From positions 744,001 through 808,000 of the forward strand of contig NKJG01000001.1 of the NCBI GenBank assembly GCA_002256395.1: DNA of 64,000 bases, read 5' to 3'. This stretch comes from Bacteroidetes bacterium B1(2017) (lineage in GTDB: Bacteria > Bacteroidota > Bacteroidia > UKL13-3). Position numbers and translations under genes: made by a program. Position 1 is the first letter of the stretch; each line of letters begins with the position of its first letter. Positions 1 through 8,170 of this stretch are shown here, piece by piece. Under the pieces are notes generated by a model. The model worked only from the letters and a program-made list of their open reading frames with translations, was not told where the DNA came from and made no database searches.

Positions 1-359
1 TAAACGAAGTTGCACCAAGACCACATAATAGTGGGCATCACACAATTGAAGCATGCTATACTTCGCAGTACGAGCAATTAGCTAGAATTTTATTAGGCTT
101 GCCATTAGGTAGCACAGAGTTGGTTCAGCCCGCCGCTATGGTAAATTTATTAGGTGCAAAAGATTTTAGTGGATCTTATAAATTAGATAATTTAGAAAGC
201 ATATGTAAATTACCTGGCGTGTTTGTGCACCTATATGCAAAAGCAGAGAGCAAGCCTATGCGCAAGATGGGCCATGTAAGTATTTTGGCGCCAAGCATGG
301 AGGCTGTGATAGAAAAAGCCAATTATGTAATTGAACATTTACGTTTTGTAAAAGATTAA
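1..359 (+). CDS. purK: PurK, 5-(carboxyamino)imidazole ribonucleotide synthase, C-terminal fragment
   Basis: This is the 3' end of a gene that enters from outside the window; the reading frame is open from base 3 and stops at 359. The visible ~118 residues carry the family's end-of-ATP-grasp signature NEVAPRPHNSGHHTIEA, then TSQYEQ and GLPLG. These are typical of PurK, which uses ATP and bicarbonate to make N5-CAIR from AIR in purine synthesis. An ATG at 99 lies inside the frame, but the PurK motif starts before it, so it is not the true start. Its usual partner purE is not adjacent; it lies at 53.7 kb. The next gene follows after 13 bp, so the two may be co-transcribed. Identification is confident despite truncation. 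Confidence 0.93.
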   Translation, partial: NEVAPRPHNSGHHTIEACYTSQYEQLARILLGLPLGSTELVQPAAMVNLLGAKDFSGSYKLDNLESICKLPGVFVHLYAKAESKPMRKMGHVSILAPSMEAVIEKANYVIEHLRFVKD

Positions 360-372
360 GCACTGGGTAAAA

Positions 373-900
373 ATGAGTTCTACATATTCAATTATTTCAT
401 GCGGTTTAAAACATAAAGCCCTTTTAGCCGAGCTTGGTTCAAGCACATTTTATGAAGCTTTTGGCAAGTTTCATACCCAGAGTGATATGGATGCATATAC
501 AAGCAAAACATATAACCTAAAAGCCATGGAGGCTAATTTAACTGCAAGCGATATTTCTTATTTTGTATCCTACGATAGTAAAAAAGACCTAGGCTATATA
601 AAGCTCTTACACGATGTTAAAATAGAAGGTTTGATTGGCAAAACGATGGAGCTTGAAAAAATATACATTCGCCAAGAGGCCTATGGAACTGGTGTAGCAA
701 ACGCTTTAATGGAAAAAGCAATTGAGGAAAGTAATACCGCCAAGTGTCAGAATTTATTTTTAGGCGTTTGGAATGAAAATGTAAGAGCTTTGGCATTTTA
801 TAAAAAATGGGGATTTGAAATATTTAGTACCAGAACTTTTCAATTAGGTGATACACTGTGCAACGATTATTTACTTTGCTTAAAGTTAGGAGCGAATTAA
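373..900 (+). CDS. GNAT-family N-acetyltransferase
   Basis: This 175-residue cytoplasmic protein has the GNAT fold signature. The acetyl-CoA pyrophosphate-binding loop appears as RQEAYGTGVA near residues 100-109 (consensus R/QxxGxG/A). The usual C-terminal strand motif WNENVRALAFYKKWGF follows near 133-148. The layout resembles single-domain acetyltransferases of the PaiA/RimI type, but the substrate cannot be read from the sequence. The ATG at 373 lies 13 bp after purK, which suggests co-transcription rather than shared function. Length is normal for the family and nothing looks broken. Confidence 0.85.
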   Translation: MSSTYSIISCGLKHKALLAELGSSTFYEAFGKFHTQSDMDAYTSKTYNLKAMEANLTASDISYFVSYDSKKDLGYIKLLHDVKIEGLIGKTMELEKIYIRQEAYGTGVANALMEKAIEESNTAKCQNLFLGVWNENVRALAFYKKWGFEIFSTRTFQLGDTLCNDYLLCLKLGAN

Positions 901-915
901 GTTTTCAAAAATTAG

Positions 916-923
916 TATCTTCG
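916..923 (+). promoter_or_regulatory. Putative Bacteroidota -7 element before the esterase gene
   Basis: TATCTTCG matches the Bacteroidota -7 consensus TAnnTTTG at all but one position. It would place transcription start near 927, which argues for the ATG at 943 rather than the one at 925 as translation start. I saw no clear -33 TTG at the standard spacing. Confidence 0.4.
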
Positions 924-942
924 AATGTATAGCCCCCATTTT

Positions 943-2166
943 ATGGTAAAAAAAACAGTATTCCTTTTATTTTTGTGTATTGGTTTGAACCAAGCATATG
1001 CACAACGTTTTTTAACAAAAGTTTTTGATTCGGTATTTGTTACAGCAGATATTCCTTACGGATTTAATTATAATTATAAGGGAGATAGCACTACATTATT
1101 AATGGATATTTACGCCCCTGTTGGAGATACCATGCAGGCTAGGCCTGTAGTGGTATTAGCCCATGGAGGTTCATTTGTGCAGGGCTCTAGAAAATCGGCC
1201 GACATAAGCACTGTTTGCCGCAAATTGGGCGAAATGGGGTATGTAACTATTTCTATAGATTATAGATTAGGAATAAATATAACAAGTGGAAAAACATTAG
1301 AACAAGAGTTTGCACAAGCAGTTTTTAGGGCTACTCAAGATGGTAGGGCGGCAGTGAGATTTATATACAAATCTATAGCCAATGGAAACACTCAAAAATT
1401 AGATATAAATCAAATTTATACAGGAGGGATTTCTGCAGGTGGGGTATTGGGATTACATTTAGCCTTTTTAGATGCTCCAGCAGAATTGGCTACCCTTCCA
1501 ATTAACACCGACTCATTAGGTGGGCTTGAAGGAAATAGTGGCAACCCAGGTTATAGTTGGAAAGTTAAAGGAGTTGTTAGTTTATGTGGCGCCTTATCAA
1601 ATGTTGCATTTATAAACAACAATAAAGACATTAGTATTTGCAATATGCATGGTACAGCGGATGCTACGGTTCCGTATAAAACAGATTACTTTAAATTTTT
1701 TGGAAACAATGTTGCCCTATTACAAGGAAGCTATAGCGTAGATAGTGCAGCGCAAAAGCAAGGAATAGATACACGACTTTATACCTTTAATGGAGCCGAC
1801 CATGTGCCTTTTTCTGGAACAAGCGCTACCCAACAAAAATATATGGATACAACCCTTACATATGTGGCTAAGTATTTATATAAACATGTAACAGGAATTA
1901 CACCTACAAGTATACTTGAGCCTAAAAATAATTCTCTTTTATTTGACTGTTATCCAAACCCTAGTACAGATATAATTGAGCTAACATTTACTAGTACCGA
2001 ACGCAAGCAAATTAAGCTAATTGACATGCAGGGTAGTGAGGTAAAAGCTATTGAAACGAATGGTTTGGAGGCACAACTCCTTGTTAGCGACTTAGCAAAA
2101 GGAATGTATCTCATTGAAGTTAAATCTACGTCGAGCGTTTTGCGTAAACACATATTGGTTCAGTAA
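943..2166 (+). CDS. Exported alpha/beta-hydrolase (esterase) with T9SS type A sorting domain
   Basis: I start this gene at the ATG at 943, because MVKKTVFLLFLCIGLNQAYAQ is a clean signal peptide and the upstream ATG at 925 only adds six unlikely residues. About 407 residues follow the alpha/beta-hydrolase plan: an oxyanion motif HGGSF near residues 74-78, the nucleophile elbow G-I-S-A-G near 162-166 with Ser164, and later Asp and His candidates in HGTADATVPY and GADHVPF. The last ~75 residues (YPNPSTD early, GMYLIEV and a basic tail late) form a T9SS type A C-terminal sorting domain, so the enzyme is probably exported across the outer membrane. Substrate is unknown; the family includes carboxylesterases and feruloyl-type esterases. 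A Rieske gene starts 2 bp after its stop. Confidence 0.85.
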   Translation: MVKKTVFLLFLCIGLNQAYAQRFLTKVFDSVFVTADIPYGFNYNYKGDSTTLLMDIYAPVGDTMQARPVVVLAHGGSFVQGSRKSADISTVCRKLGEMGYVTISIDYRLGINITSGKTLEQEFAQAVFRATQDGRAAVRFIYKSIANGNTQKLDINQIYTGGISAGGVLGLHLAFLDAPAELATLPINTDSLGGLEGNSGNPGYSWKVKGVVSLCGALSNVAFINNNKDISICNMHGTADATVPYKTDYFKFFGNNVALLQGSYSVDSAAQKQGIDTRLYTFNGADHVPFSGTSATQQKYMDTTLTYVAKYLYKHVTGITPTSILEPKNNSLLFDCYPNPSTDIIELTFTSTERKQIKLIDMQGSEVKAIETNGLEAQLLVSDLAKGMYLIEVKSTSSVLRKHILVQ

Positions 2167-2168
2167 TA

Positions 2169-2516
2169 ATGGCACTTAGATTTTACAAGATTTACGATTT
2201 TTCAAGTCATGGTTTGGAGCCACAAGAATTAAATTCGGTTCGAACCATAGATATTGAAAACAAGCTAATATGTTTGGTACGCATACCTGATGGATATTTT
2301 GCCATTGACGACAAATGCCCACATGCAGGTGCGCGCTTAGGCCTTGGTAAATGCAGTCCCGAAGGCATGGTAATCTGTCCCATTCATCGCTACCAATACG
2401 ATGTTAAAACTGGAAGAGGTTTGCCTAAACAAGGCGATTATGTAAACACCTACCCTATTGAAACCAGAGCGGATGGGGTGTATATAGGATTTGAAAAAAA
2501 GTGGTGGCAATTTTAG
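2169..2516 (+). CDS. Rieske [2Fe-2S] domain protein
   Basis: This 115-residue protein consists of a single Rieske domain. Both cluster-binding boxes are intact: C50-x-H52 in CPHAGARLGLG and C70-x2-H73 in CPIHRYQYD. There is no signal peptide or membrane anchor, so it is a soluble cytoplasmic Rieske ferredoxin, similar in size to ferredoxin components of dioxygenases and to NirD-like subunits. Its redox partner is not identifiable here. It starts 2 bp after the esterase stop and is probably on the same transcript. The biochemical class is secure, the role is not. Confidence 0.88.
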   Translation: MALRFYKIYDFSSHGLEPQELNSVRTIDIENKLICLVRIPDGYFAIDDKCPHAGARLGLGKCSPEGMVICPIHRYQYDVKTGRGLPKQGDYVNTYPIETRADGVYIGFEKKWWQF

Positions 2517-2524
2517 TCACTTTC

Positions 2525-2902
2525 CTATTTCTTTTTCTTTGCTAATTTATAGGCAACAGCTGCTTCTATATACTGAGCCAAAAGTTCGTAATCGGGTTCT
2601 TGTTCCTTTGATAATTTCCAATGCCGTATATAGCGTTGTTTGGCATCGGCAATCAACATTCCAGCTGGATCGGGTAATTGAGCGCCATCGCAAAAACCGA
2701 AAACAAATTGTTTCTTTTTATAGATAGAAAAATAAAACAGCATTCCATTTAACTTATAGAAAGGAACCTGATAGCTAATGGCTTCTTTAATTTGAGGATG
2801 AGTATGAAGAATTAACTCACGAATGACATAGAACTGCTGTTGCATCCATGGTTCGAGGGTTTCTATATAGTCTTCTACTTTAAAATAGTGGGTTGGTGCC
2901 AT
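2525..2902 (-). CDS. DUF1801 (YdhG-like) protein
   Basis: This 125-residue protein begins MAPTHYFKVEDYIETL and contains the DUF1801 core, including the segment EAISYQVPFYKLNG and a later CDGAQLPDP. This small soluble fold (YdhG/YjbR/CyaY-like) is common in Bacteroidota and has no firmly assigned activity. It ends in a lysine-rich tail. It converges on the Rieske gene with only 8 bp between the two stops and lies 25 bp downstream of the MATE start on the other side, so it probably has its own promoter or is read with an upstream unit I cannot identify. Confidence 0.75.
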   Translation of the reverse strand: MAPTHYFKVEDYIETLEPWMQQQFYVIRELILHTHPQIKEAISYQVPFYKLNGMLFYFSIYKKKQFVFGFCDGAQLPDPAGMLIADAKQRYIRHWKLSKEQEPDYELLAQYIEAAVAYKLAKKKK

Positions 2903-2927
2903 CTTTCTGAACCAATAATTTTTGAAC

Positions 2928-4316
2928 TTACACCTTTACTGTTTTCCAATTTCCACGTCGGAAGAAATACAACGCTAATAAAGCAATGGCGGTTTCGGCA
3001 ACAGGGATTGCAATAAAAGCGCCTGTTGTTTTATAATCTAATCCTTGAGCTAAGAAATAGGCAAAGGGAATTTGAAACATCCAAAAACAAACAAAGTTAA
3101 TAATGGTAGGCACCTTCGTATCTCCTGCACCATTAAGCGCTTGGGTCATAACCATACCAATACCATAAAAAACAAAGCCCGAACCAATAATTTGCAGGGC
3201 CTTAACTGCATATTGGGTAACGGCAAAATCGGAGGTAAAAATGGAGATGATTGGTTCAGAACAGAAAATAAAAAGTATACTTACCAAACCCATAAAAATA
3301 GCATTGTATTTAGCGGTAATATACACACTTTTTTGAGCCCGCTCTATTTGTTTAGCACCCAAATTTTGACCAACAAGAGTAGCTGCAGCATTGCTTAAGC
3401 CCCATGCTGGAAGTATAAAAAACACCACATTACGAATGGCTATTTGATACCCTGCAGAAGCAGTGGTACCGCCGGTTTGAGCAACTAAGCGAGCAAGAAT
3501 TAACCAAGAACCACTAGCAATAATAAACTGGAGTGTAGCTGGCCAAGCGATGGTAATAAGTGATTTAATAATAGTAGCATCCCAAGTAAAATCGCTACCC
3601 AAAATTTTAATACGGCCATTGCCTTTAAAAAGATGATAACATTGGTAAAGTACACCACTACTTCTACCAATTACGGTTGCGATAGCTGCACCCTTTAACC
3701 CATAAAAGCTTATTAAAATTGGACAAAGAATAATATTTAAAATACTTGCAATCCAAAGGCTTTTCATGGCCATGGCAGCATTTCCAGCACCTCTAAAAAT
3801 TCCGTTTATTAAAAAAAGTAATAATATAGACATGCTACCACCAAGCATAATGCGGGTGAAGGTGCTCCCATCCCTCACAACTTCTGGGCTTGCACCCATT
3901 AAGCTAAGAATATCTGAGGCAAAATAAACTCCAAGTATGCTAAAAATAACGATAAGGATAGAAGTAATTAATAAGGATTGAGCAGCGGCATGCGAAGCGC
4001 TTCGCTCATCTTTTTCTCCAATTCTGCGAGCTACAATAGCAGTTGCACCTGTGCTTAAACCAATAGCAATAGAATAAATAATGGTAATAAACGACTCGGT
4101 TAAGCCAACTGTAGCAATGGCATTTTGACCCAACTTGCCTACAAAAAACATATCAACCACAGCAAAAACACTTTCGAGGCTGAGTTCTAAAATCATTGGA
4201 ATAGCCAATAAAAATACTGCACGAGGAATACTGCCAACAGTATAATCACGCTCCTGACCGTTTAGAGAATCTTTGATTAATTGAAAATAAGTTGCTAGCT
4301 TTTTTGTTTGAGTCAT
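2928..4316 (-). CDS. MATE-family efflux transporter
   Basis: The 462-residue product is almost entirely hydrophobic segments, consistent with about 12 membrane helices in two similar halves, the standard MATE layout. The N-terminal half has the family-typical run IPMILELSLESVFAVVDMFF followed by GLTESFITIIYSIAIGLSTG. Known MATE proteins are inner-membrane antiporters that expel cationic drugs or metabolites using Na+ or H+. No substrate can be read off. The gene stands alone, with about 200 bp between its start and the divergent kynU gene, so a divergent promoter region is likely there. Confidence 0.92.
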   Translation of the reverse strand: MTQTKKLATYFQLIKDSLNGQERDYTVGSIPRAVFLLAIPMILELSLESVFAVVDMFFVGKLGQNAIATVGLTESFITIIYSIAIGLSTGATAIVARRIGEKDERSASHAAAQSLLITSILIVIFSILGVYFASDILSLMGASPEVVRDGSTFTRIMLGGSMSILLLFLINGIFRGAGNAAMAMKSLWIASILNIILCPILISFYGLKGAAIATVIGRSSGVLYQCYHLFKGNGRIKILGSDFTWDATIIKSLITIAWPATLQFIIASGSWLILARLVAQTGGTTASAGYQIAIRNVVFFILPAWGLSNAAATLVGQNLGAKQIERAQKSVYITAKYNAIFMGLVSILFIFCSEPIISIFTSDFAVTQYAVKALQIIGSGFVFYGIGMVMTQALNGAGDTKVPTIINFVCFWMFQIPFAYFLAQGLDYKTTGAFIAIPVAETAIALLALYFFRRGNWKTVKV

Positions 4317-4517
4317 GAGTAGATTTTAGAGGCAAGCAAAATAATAAGAATAATTCTTAATTAGCTCTTATTAATACCTCTAAAATAAAATTCTCAAAAC
4401 TTGTCATACAAATAAAAGAATCCATGACAAATATCATGATAAAAGCCCATTTTATTGACCATTAAGGCTTTTCAATCAGGATAAATCTTCTTAAAATTGC
4501 CACCTTACAGATTCTCT

Positions 4518-5783
4518 ATGTATTTTGAAAACAAATTAAGCTTTGCTCAACAATTAGATCAACAAGACCCATTGGCTCGTTTTAGAGACGATTTTCATCT
4601 TATACAAAAAGATGGACAAGCTATGGTATACTTATGCGGGAACTCATTAGGATTACAACCAAAAAGTGCAAAGGACGCTATTGACCAAGAATTAAAAGAT
4701 TGGGCAGAACTAGGTGTTGAAGGCCATTTTGATGGCAAAAACCCATGGATGTATTATCACCATTTCTTAACTGAAAAGGCTGCACATATTGTGGGTGCTA
4801 GACCATCGGAAGTGGTTATAATGAATAACCTTACGGCTAATTTGCATTTAATGATGGTTAGCTTTTATAGGCCAACAGCCACTCGTTATAAAATAATGAT
4901 GGAAGTAAGTGCATTCCCTTCGGATATGTACGCGATGGAAACCCAAGCACGTTTTCATGGACTAAACCCAGAGGATGCTATTATTGAATTAAAACCTAGA
5001 GAAGGCGAATACACGTTAAGAACCGAAGATATTTTGGCTCAAATAGAAGCCAATAAAGATAGCCTAGCCATTGTAATGATGGGCGGCGTAAACTATTATA
5101 CTGGCCAGGCTTTTGACATGAAAACCATAACAGATGCAGCGCATAAAGTTGGGGCAATGGCAGGTTTTGATTTAGCTCATGCAGCAGGTAACTTGTATTT
5201 GCAATTACACGATTGGGATGTAGATTTTGCTGTATGGTGTACCTATAAATATTTGAACTCGGGTCCTGGTGGAACAAGTGGCGTGTTTGTTCATGAGCGA
5301 CATGGCAATAACCCAGATTTAGTACGTTTTGCCGGCTGGTGGGGACATGATGAGAAGGAGCGCTTTTTAATGAAAAAGGGATTTAAACCCATGGAAGGTG
5401 CTGCTGGATGGCAATTGAGCAATGCTCAAATTTTTCCAATGGCTATACATAAGGCATCCCTAGAAATTTTTTACCAAGCAGGTTTTATTAATTTGGTAAA
5501 TAAAAGCCAAATTTTAACTAGCTATTTAGAGTTTATTTTAGAAGGGTTTAAGGAACATTTAACTGTTATAACACCTAGTGATCCTAGAGCAAGGGGCTGC
5601 CAATTATCAATTATTGTTAAAAAAGATGGCAGAAAATTATTCGACTTTTTACAAAGCAAACACATCTTACCTGATTGGCGTGAACCAGATGTAATTAGAA
5701 TGAGTCCAGTGCCACTATATAATTCGTTTGAAGACGTATACCGTGTGGGTGAGGCATTAACAGAATATTACAAAACCAATTAG
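4518..5783 (+). CDS. kynU: Kynureninase
   Basis: This 421-residue pyridoxal-phosphate enzyme cleaves kynurenine or 3-hydroxykynurenine to anthranilate or 3-hydroxyanthranilate plus alanine. Visible signatures are the early LCGNSLGLQPKSA, the substrate/PLP stretch GFDLAHAAGN, the PLP-lysine segment WCTYKYLNSGPGG with Lys near residue 244, and the late GWWGHD. I use the ATG at 4518, which gives the usual N terminus MYFENKLSFAQQLD; a TTG seven codons earlier adds nothing family-like. kmo follows after 57 bp on the same strand, forming a kynurenine operon. Tryptophan 2,3-dioxygenase and formamidase genes are not in the window. Confidence 0.96.
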   Translation: MYFENKLSFAQQLDQQDPLARFRDDFHLIQKDGQAMVYLCGNSLGLQPKSAKDAIDQELKDWAELGVEGHFDGKNPWMYYHHFLTEKAAHIVGARPSEVVIMNNLTANLHLMMVSFYRPTATRYKIMMEVSAFPSDMYAMETQARFHGLNPEDAIIELKPREGEYTLRTEDILAQIEANKDSLAIVMMGGVNYYTGQAFDMKTITDAAHKVGAMAGFDLAHAAGNLYLQLHDWDVDFAVWCTYKYLNSGPGGTSGVFVHERHGNNPDLVRFAGWWGHDEKERFLMKKGFKPMEGAAGWQLSNAQIFPMAIHKASLEIFYQAGFINLVNKSQILTSYLEFILEGFKEHLTVITPSDPRARGCQLSIIVKKDGRKLFDFLQSKHILPDWREPDVIRMSPVPLYNSFEDVYRVGEALTEYYKTN

Positions 5784-5840
5784 CATATAGCTTGTTCAAT
5801 CTAGTTAGATTTATAAATTACCGTTTTTAAAAGTAGCATT

Positions 5841-7175
5841 ATGGCAGAAAAAATTAATATCGTAGGTGGAGGATTAAGTGGCACATTGATGGCCATTTAT
5901 TTAGCAAAGCGCGGGTTTGAGATAAACTTGTTTGAGCGCAGACCCGATATGCGTAAAAACAAAATATCTGCCGGCAAATCTATTAACTTGGCCTTATCAA
6001 CAAGGGGTTTATTTGCCTTAGAAAAAGTTGGTTTAGACCAAGAAATATTAGCCGACGCCATTCCTATGGGTGGCCGAATGATGCACTTTAAAACAGGTGA
6101 ACTAGCTTACCAACCCTATGGCAAAGATGGACAAGCCATTAATTCTGTTTCGAGAGGCAGATTGAATATTAAATTATTAGAATTAGCCGATGAATTTGAA
6201 AACATTACGCTTCATTTTAATACCAAATGTGTTGATTTAAATGTTGAAGAAGGAACAGCTGAATTTGAATTAGAGGACGGAAGCAGAAAAACATGGAAAG
6301 CCGATAGAATTATTGGAACAGATGGAGCATTTGCTGCCACACGTGCCCGCATGCAAATGGGTGATAGATTCGATTATAATCAATTCTATTTAAAGGTTGG
6401 TTATAAAGAGTTAGAAATTCCAGCAGGCGAAATGGGAGCCTTTAAAATGGATAAGAACGCCTTACACATTTGGCCAAGAGGAGCATTTATGATGATTGCC
6501 TTGCCAAATCCTGCAGGCGATTTCACCTGTACCTTATTTGTTCCATTTGAAGGCGAAAAAAGTTTTGCTAACCTCAAAACAAGGGAAGCTGTTGAAGAAT
6601 TCTTTAAAGATGAATTTCCAGATGCGGTGCCAATGATGCCAACCTTATTAGATGATTTCTTTAGTAACCCAACCTCGAGTTTAGTAACTGTAAGATGTTA
6701 CCCTTGGGTAAAAGGTGATAAATTGGCTTTGATGGGTGATGCTGCGCATGCAGTGGTTCCATTCTATGGACAAGGAATGAACTGCAGTTTTGAAGATGTA
6801 GTGGTACTAGATGAATGTATTGAAAAATACGGAAACGATTGGAATAAGGTCTTCGATGAATACCAAAAACTGCGTAAACCAAATGCAGATGCCATTTCTG
6901 AGTTAGCCATTCAAAACTATACTGAGATGGCAGAAAAAGTGGGTGATAAGCATTTCTTACACAAAAAACACATTGAGCATGATTTAAGTGATTTGTATCC
7001 TGATAAATTTAAATCACAGTATGAACTGACTACCTTTAGTTTAAGTCCGTATAAATATGCCTTAGACATGGGCAAAAAGAACGATGCTTTATTGGAAAAA
7101 ATAATTGCAGATGGAGCCGAAGACCGTATAAAAGATGCTTCCTATATGGACAGTCTTTGGCATATTCTTCAATAG
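5841..7175 (+). CDS. kmo: Kynurenine 3-monooxygenase
   Basis: This 444-residue FAD- and NADPH-dependent hydroxylase converts kynurenine to 3-hydroxykynurenine. The Rossmann FAD motif IVGGGLSG sits at residues 7-14, ending in FERRPD. The second FAD motif GDAAHAVVPFYGQGMN starts near residue 299. Between them lie stretches typical of KMO rather than other flavin hydroxylases, such as GKSINLALSTRG and SVSRGRLN. The C-terminal part (SLSPYKYALDMGKK) could be the membrane-associating end seen in this family. It follows kynU closely, and the two would together convert kynurenine to 3-hydroxyanthranilate, feeding quinolinate/NAD synthesis or degradation. Confidence 0.95.
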   Translation: MAEKINIVGGGLSGTLMAIYLAKRGFEINLFERRPDMRKNKISAGKSINLALSTRGLFALEKVGLDQEILADAIPMGGRMMHFKTGELAYQPYGKDGQAINSVSRGRLNIKLLELADEFENITLHFNTKCVDLNVEEGTAEFELEDGSRKTWKADRIIGTDGAFAATRARMQMGDRFDYNQFYLKVGYKELEIPAGEMGAFKMDKNALHIWPRGAFMMIALPNPAGDFTCTLFVPFEGEKSFANLKTREAVEEFFKDEFPDAVPMMPTLLDDFFSNPTSSLVTVRCYPWVKGDKLALMGDAAHAVVPFYGQGMNCSFEDVVVLDECIEKYGNDWNKVFDEYQKLRKPNADAISELAIQNYTEMAEKVGDKHFLHKKHIEHDLSDLYPDKFKSQYELTTFSLSPYKYALDMGKKNDALLEKIIADGAEDRIKDASYMDSLWHILQ

Positions 7176-7276
7176 GTCTGGCCTGCATTTGCGTGTTGGT
7201 ACTTTTCTTTTTATATTGCTACCCATAGGGCAAACAACCCTTTGGTAACTTTTAGCATCTAAAAAGAAAAACGTTT

Positions 7277-8170
7277 ATGAAAAAAATAAGTCTATTCATT
7301 CTTTTTGTATTTTCAATTTCTATTCTTGCCAATGCACAAACGCAAAAGCAAGCAAAACCAAGCAAGAAAAATACGCCTGTTCACAAGCAAACTGTGGTTT
7401 CAAAACCCACCGAACAAAAAGCAGATGGACAACGAGTGGAAATAAGCACGAGCTATGGAGTAATGGTGGTAAGATTATACAATGAAACACCTTTACACCG
7501 TGATAATTTCATTAAATTAGTCAAGCAAGGGTTTTATGATAGCCTTTTGTTTCATAGAGTTATTAAATCATTTATGATACAAGGTGGGGATCCCGTTTCA
7601 AAAACGGCCGACTCAAATGCTATGCTTGGATCTGGCGATGTAGGATATAAAATACCAGCAGAAATAAACGATAAACTATACCATAAACGTGGCGCTTTAG
7701 CGGCCGCAAGAGATAATAACCCTCAAAAAATGAGTAGTGGTTGCCAGTTTTATATTGTACAAGGTAAAACCTATACAGGAAAGGAAATGGAGGCTATTAT
7801 AAATAACCGTAATCTTACCAATAAACAAGGTATTTTGTATTCGATGTATCAAACAGATACTGTACAAGCGGCCTTAAGCGCCCTACAAAATTTAGGCGAC
7901 CAAGACCGTATTCGCAAATTCATGGATGAACTAGCGGTGGTGGCAGATAAGGAATATAAAAAGCAATATCCAAATGCCGAAACAGTAAATATGAACCAGG
8001 TTCAAACCTATATGGAATTTGGTGGAGCACCACATTTAGATGGAGGTTACACAGTTTTTGGAGAATTAGAAAAAGGCTGGGAAGTTTTAGATAAAATTGC
8101 TGCTGCCGAAACTCGACCAGGAGACAGACCTGTGAAAGACATTCGCATGAAAATGAGATTGATTAAGTGA
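7277..8170 (+). CDS. Secreted cyclophilin-type peptidyl-prolyl isomerase
   Basis: The 297-residue protein has a signal peptide (MKKISLFILFVFSISILANAQ) and a lysine/glutamine-rich linker, then a cyclophilin domain. Cyclophilin landmarks are TPLHRDNFIKLVKQGFYD, LFHRVIKSFMIQGGDP and SSGCQFYIVQGK, and near the C terminus GGAPHLDGGYTVFGE. The core is interrupted by an insert of roughly 75 charged, probably helical residues between QGKTYTGKE and MEFGGAP, so the protein is longer than a minimal cyclophilin. It probably assists folding of exported proteins in the periplasm. The next gene's GTG start overlaps its stop by 4 bp, which strongly implies co-translation with the DUF5686 protein. Confidence 0.92.
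   Translation: MKKISLFILFVFSISILANAQTQKQAKPSKKNTPVHKQTVVSKPTEQKADGQRVEISTSYGVMVVRLYNETPLHRDNFIKLVKQGFYDSLLFHRVIKSFMIQGGDPVSKTADSNAMLGSGDVGYKIPAEINDKLYHKRGALAAARDNNPQKMSSGCQFYIVQGKTYTGKEMEAIINNRNLTNKQGILYSMYQTDTVQAALSALQNLGDQDRIRKFMDELAVVADKEYKKQYPNAETVNMNQVQTYMEFGGAPHLDGGYTVFGELEKGWEVLDKIAAAETRPGDRPVKDIRMKMRLIK

Noticed and set aside
2237..2246. GGTTCGAACC looks like the T-arm of a tRNA (GGTTCRAnNCC)
   Set aside because: There is no acceptor stem, anticodon arm or CCA-compatible end around this or the other copies, and most lie inside solid genes.
2491..2727. A 78-codon plus-strand frame overlapping the Rieske end and the DUF1801 gene
   Set aside because: It overlaps two better-supported genes and has no recognisable domain.
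7200..7255. Imperfect stem ACCCATAGGG / CCCTTTGGT between kmo and the cyclophilin gene
   Set aside because: The stem is mismatched and lacks a T-tract; not convincing as a terminator or a riboswitch.
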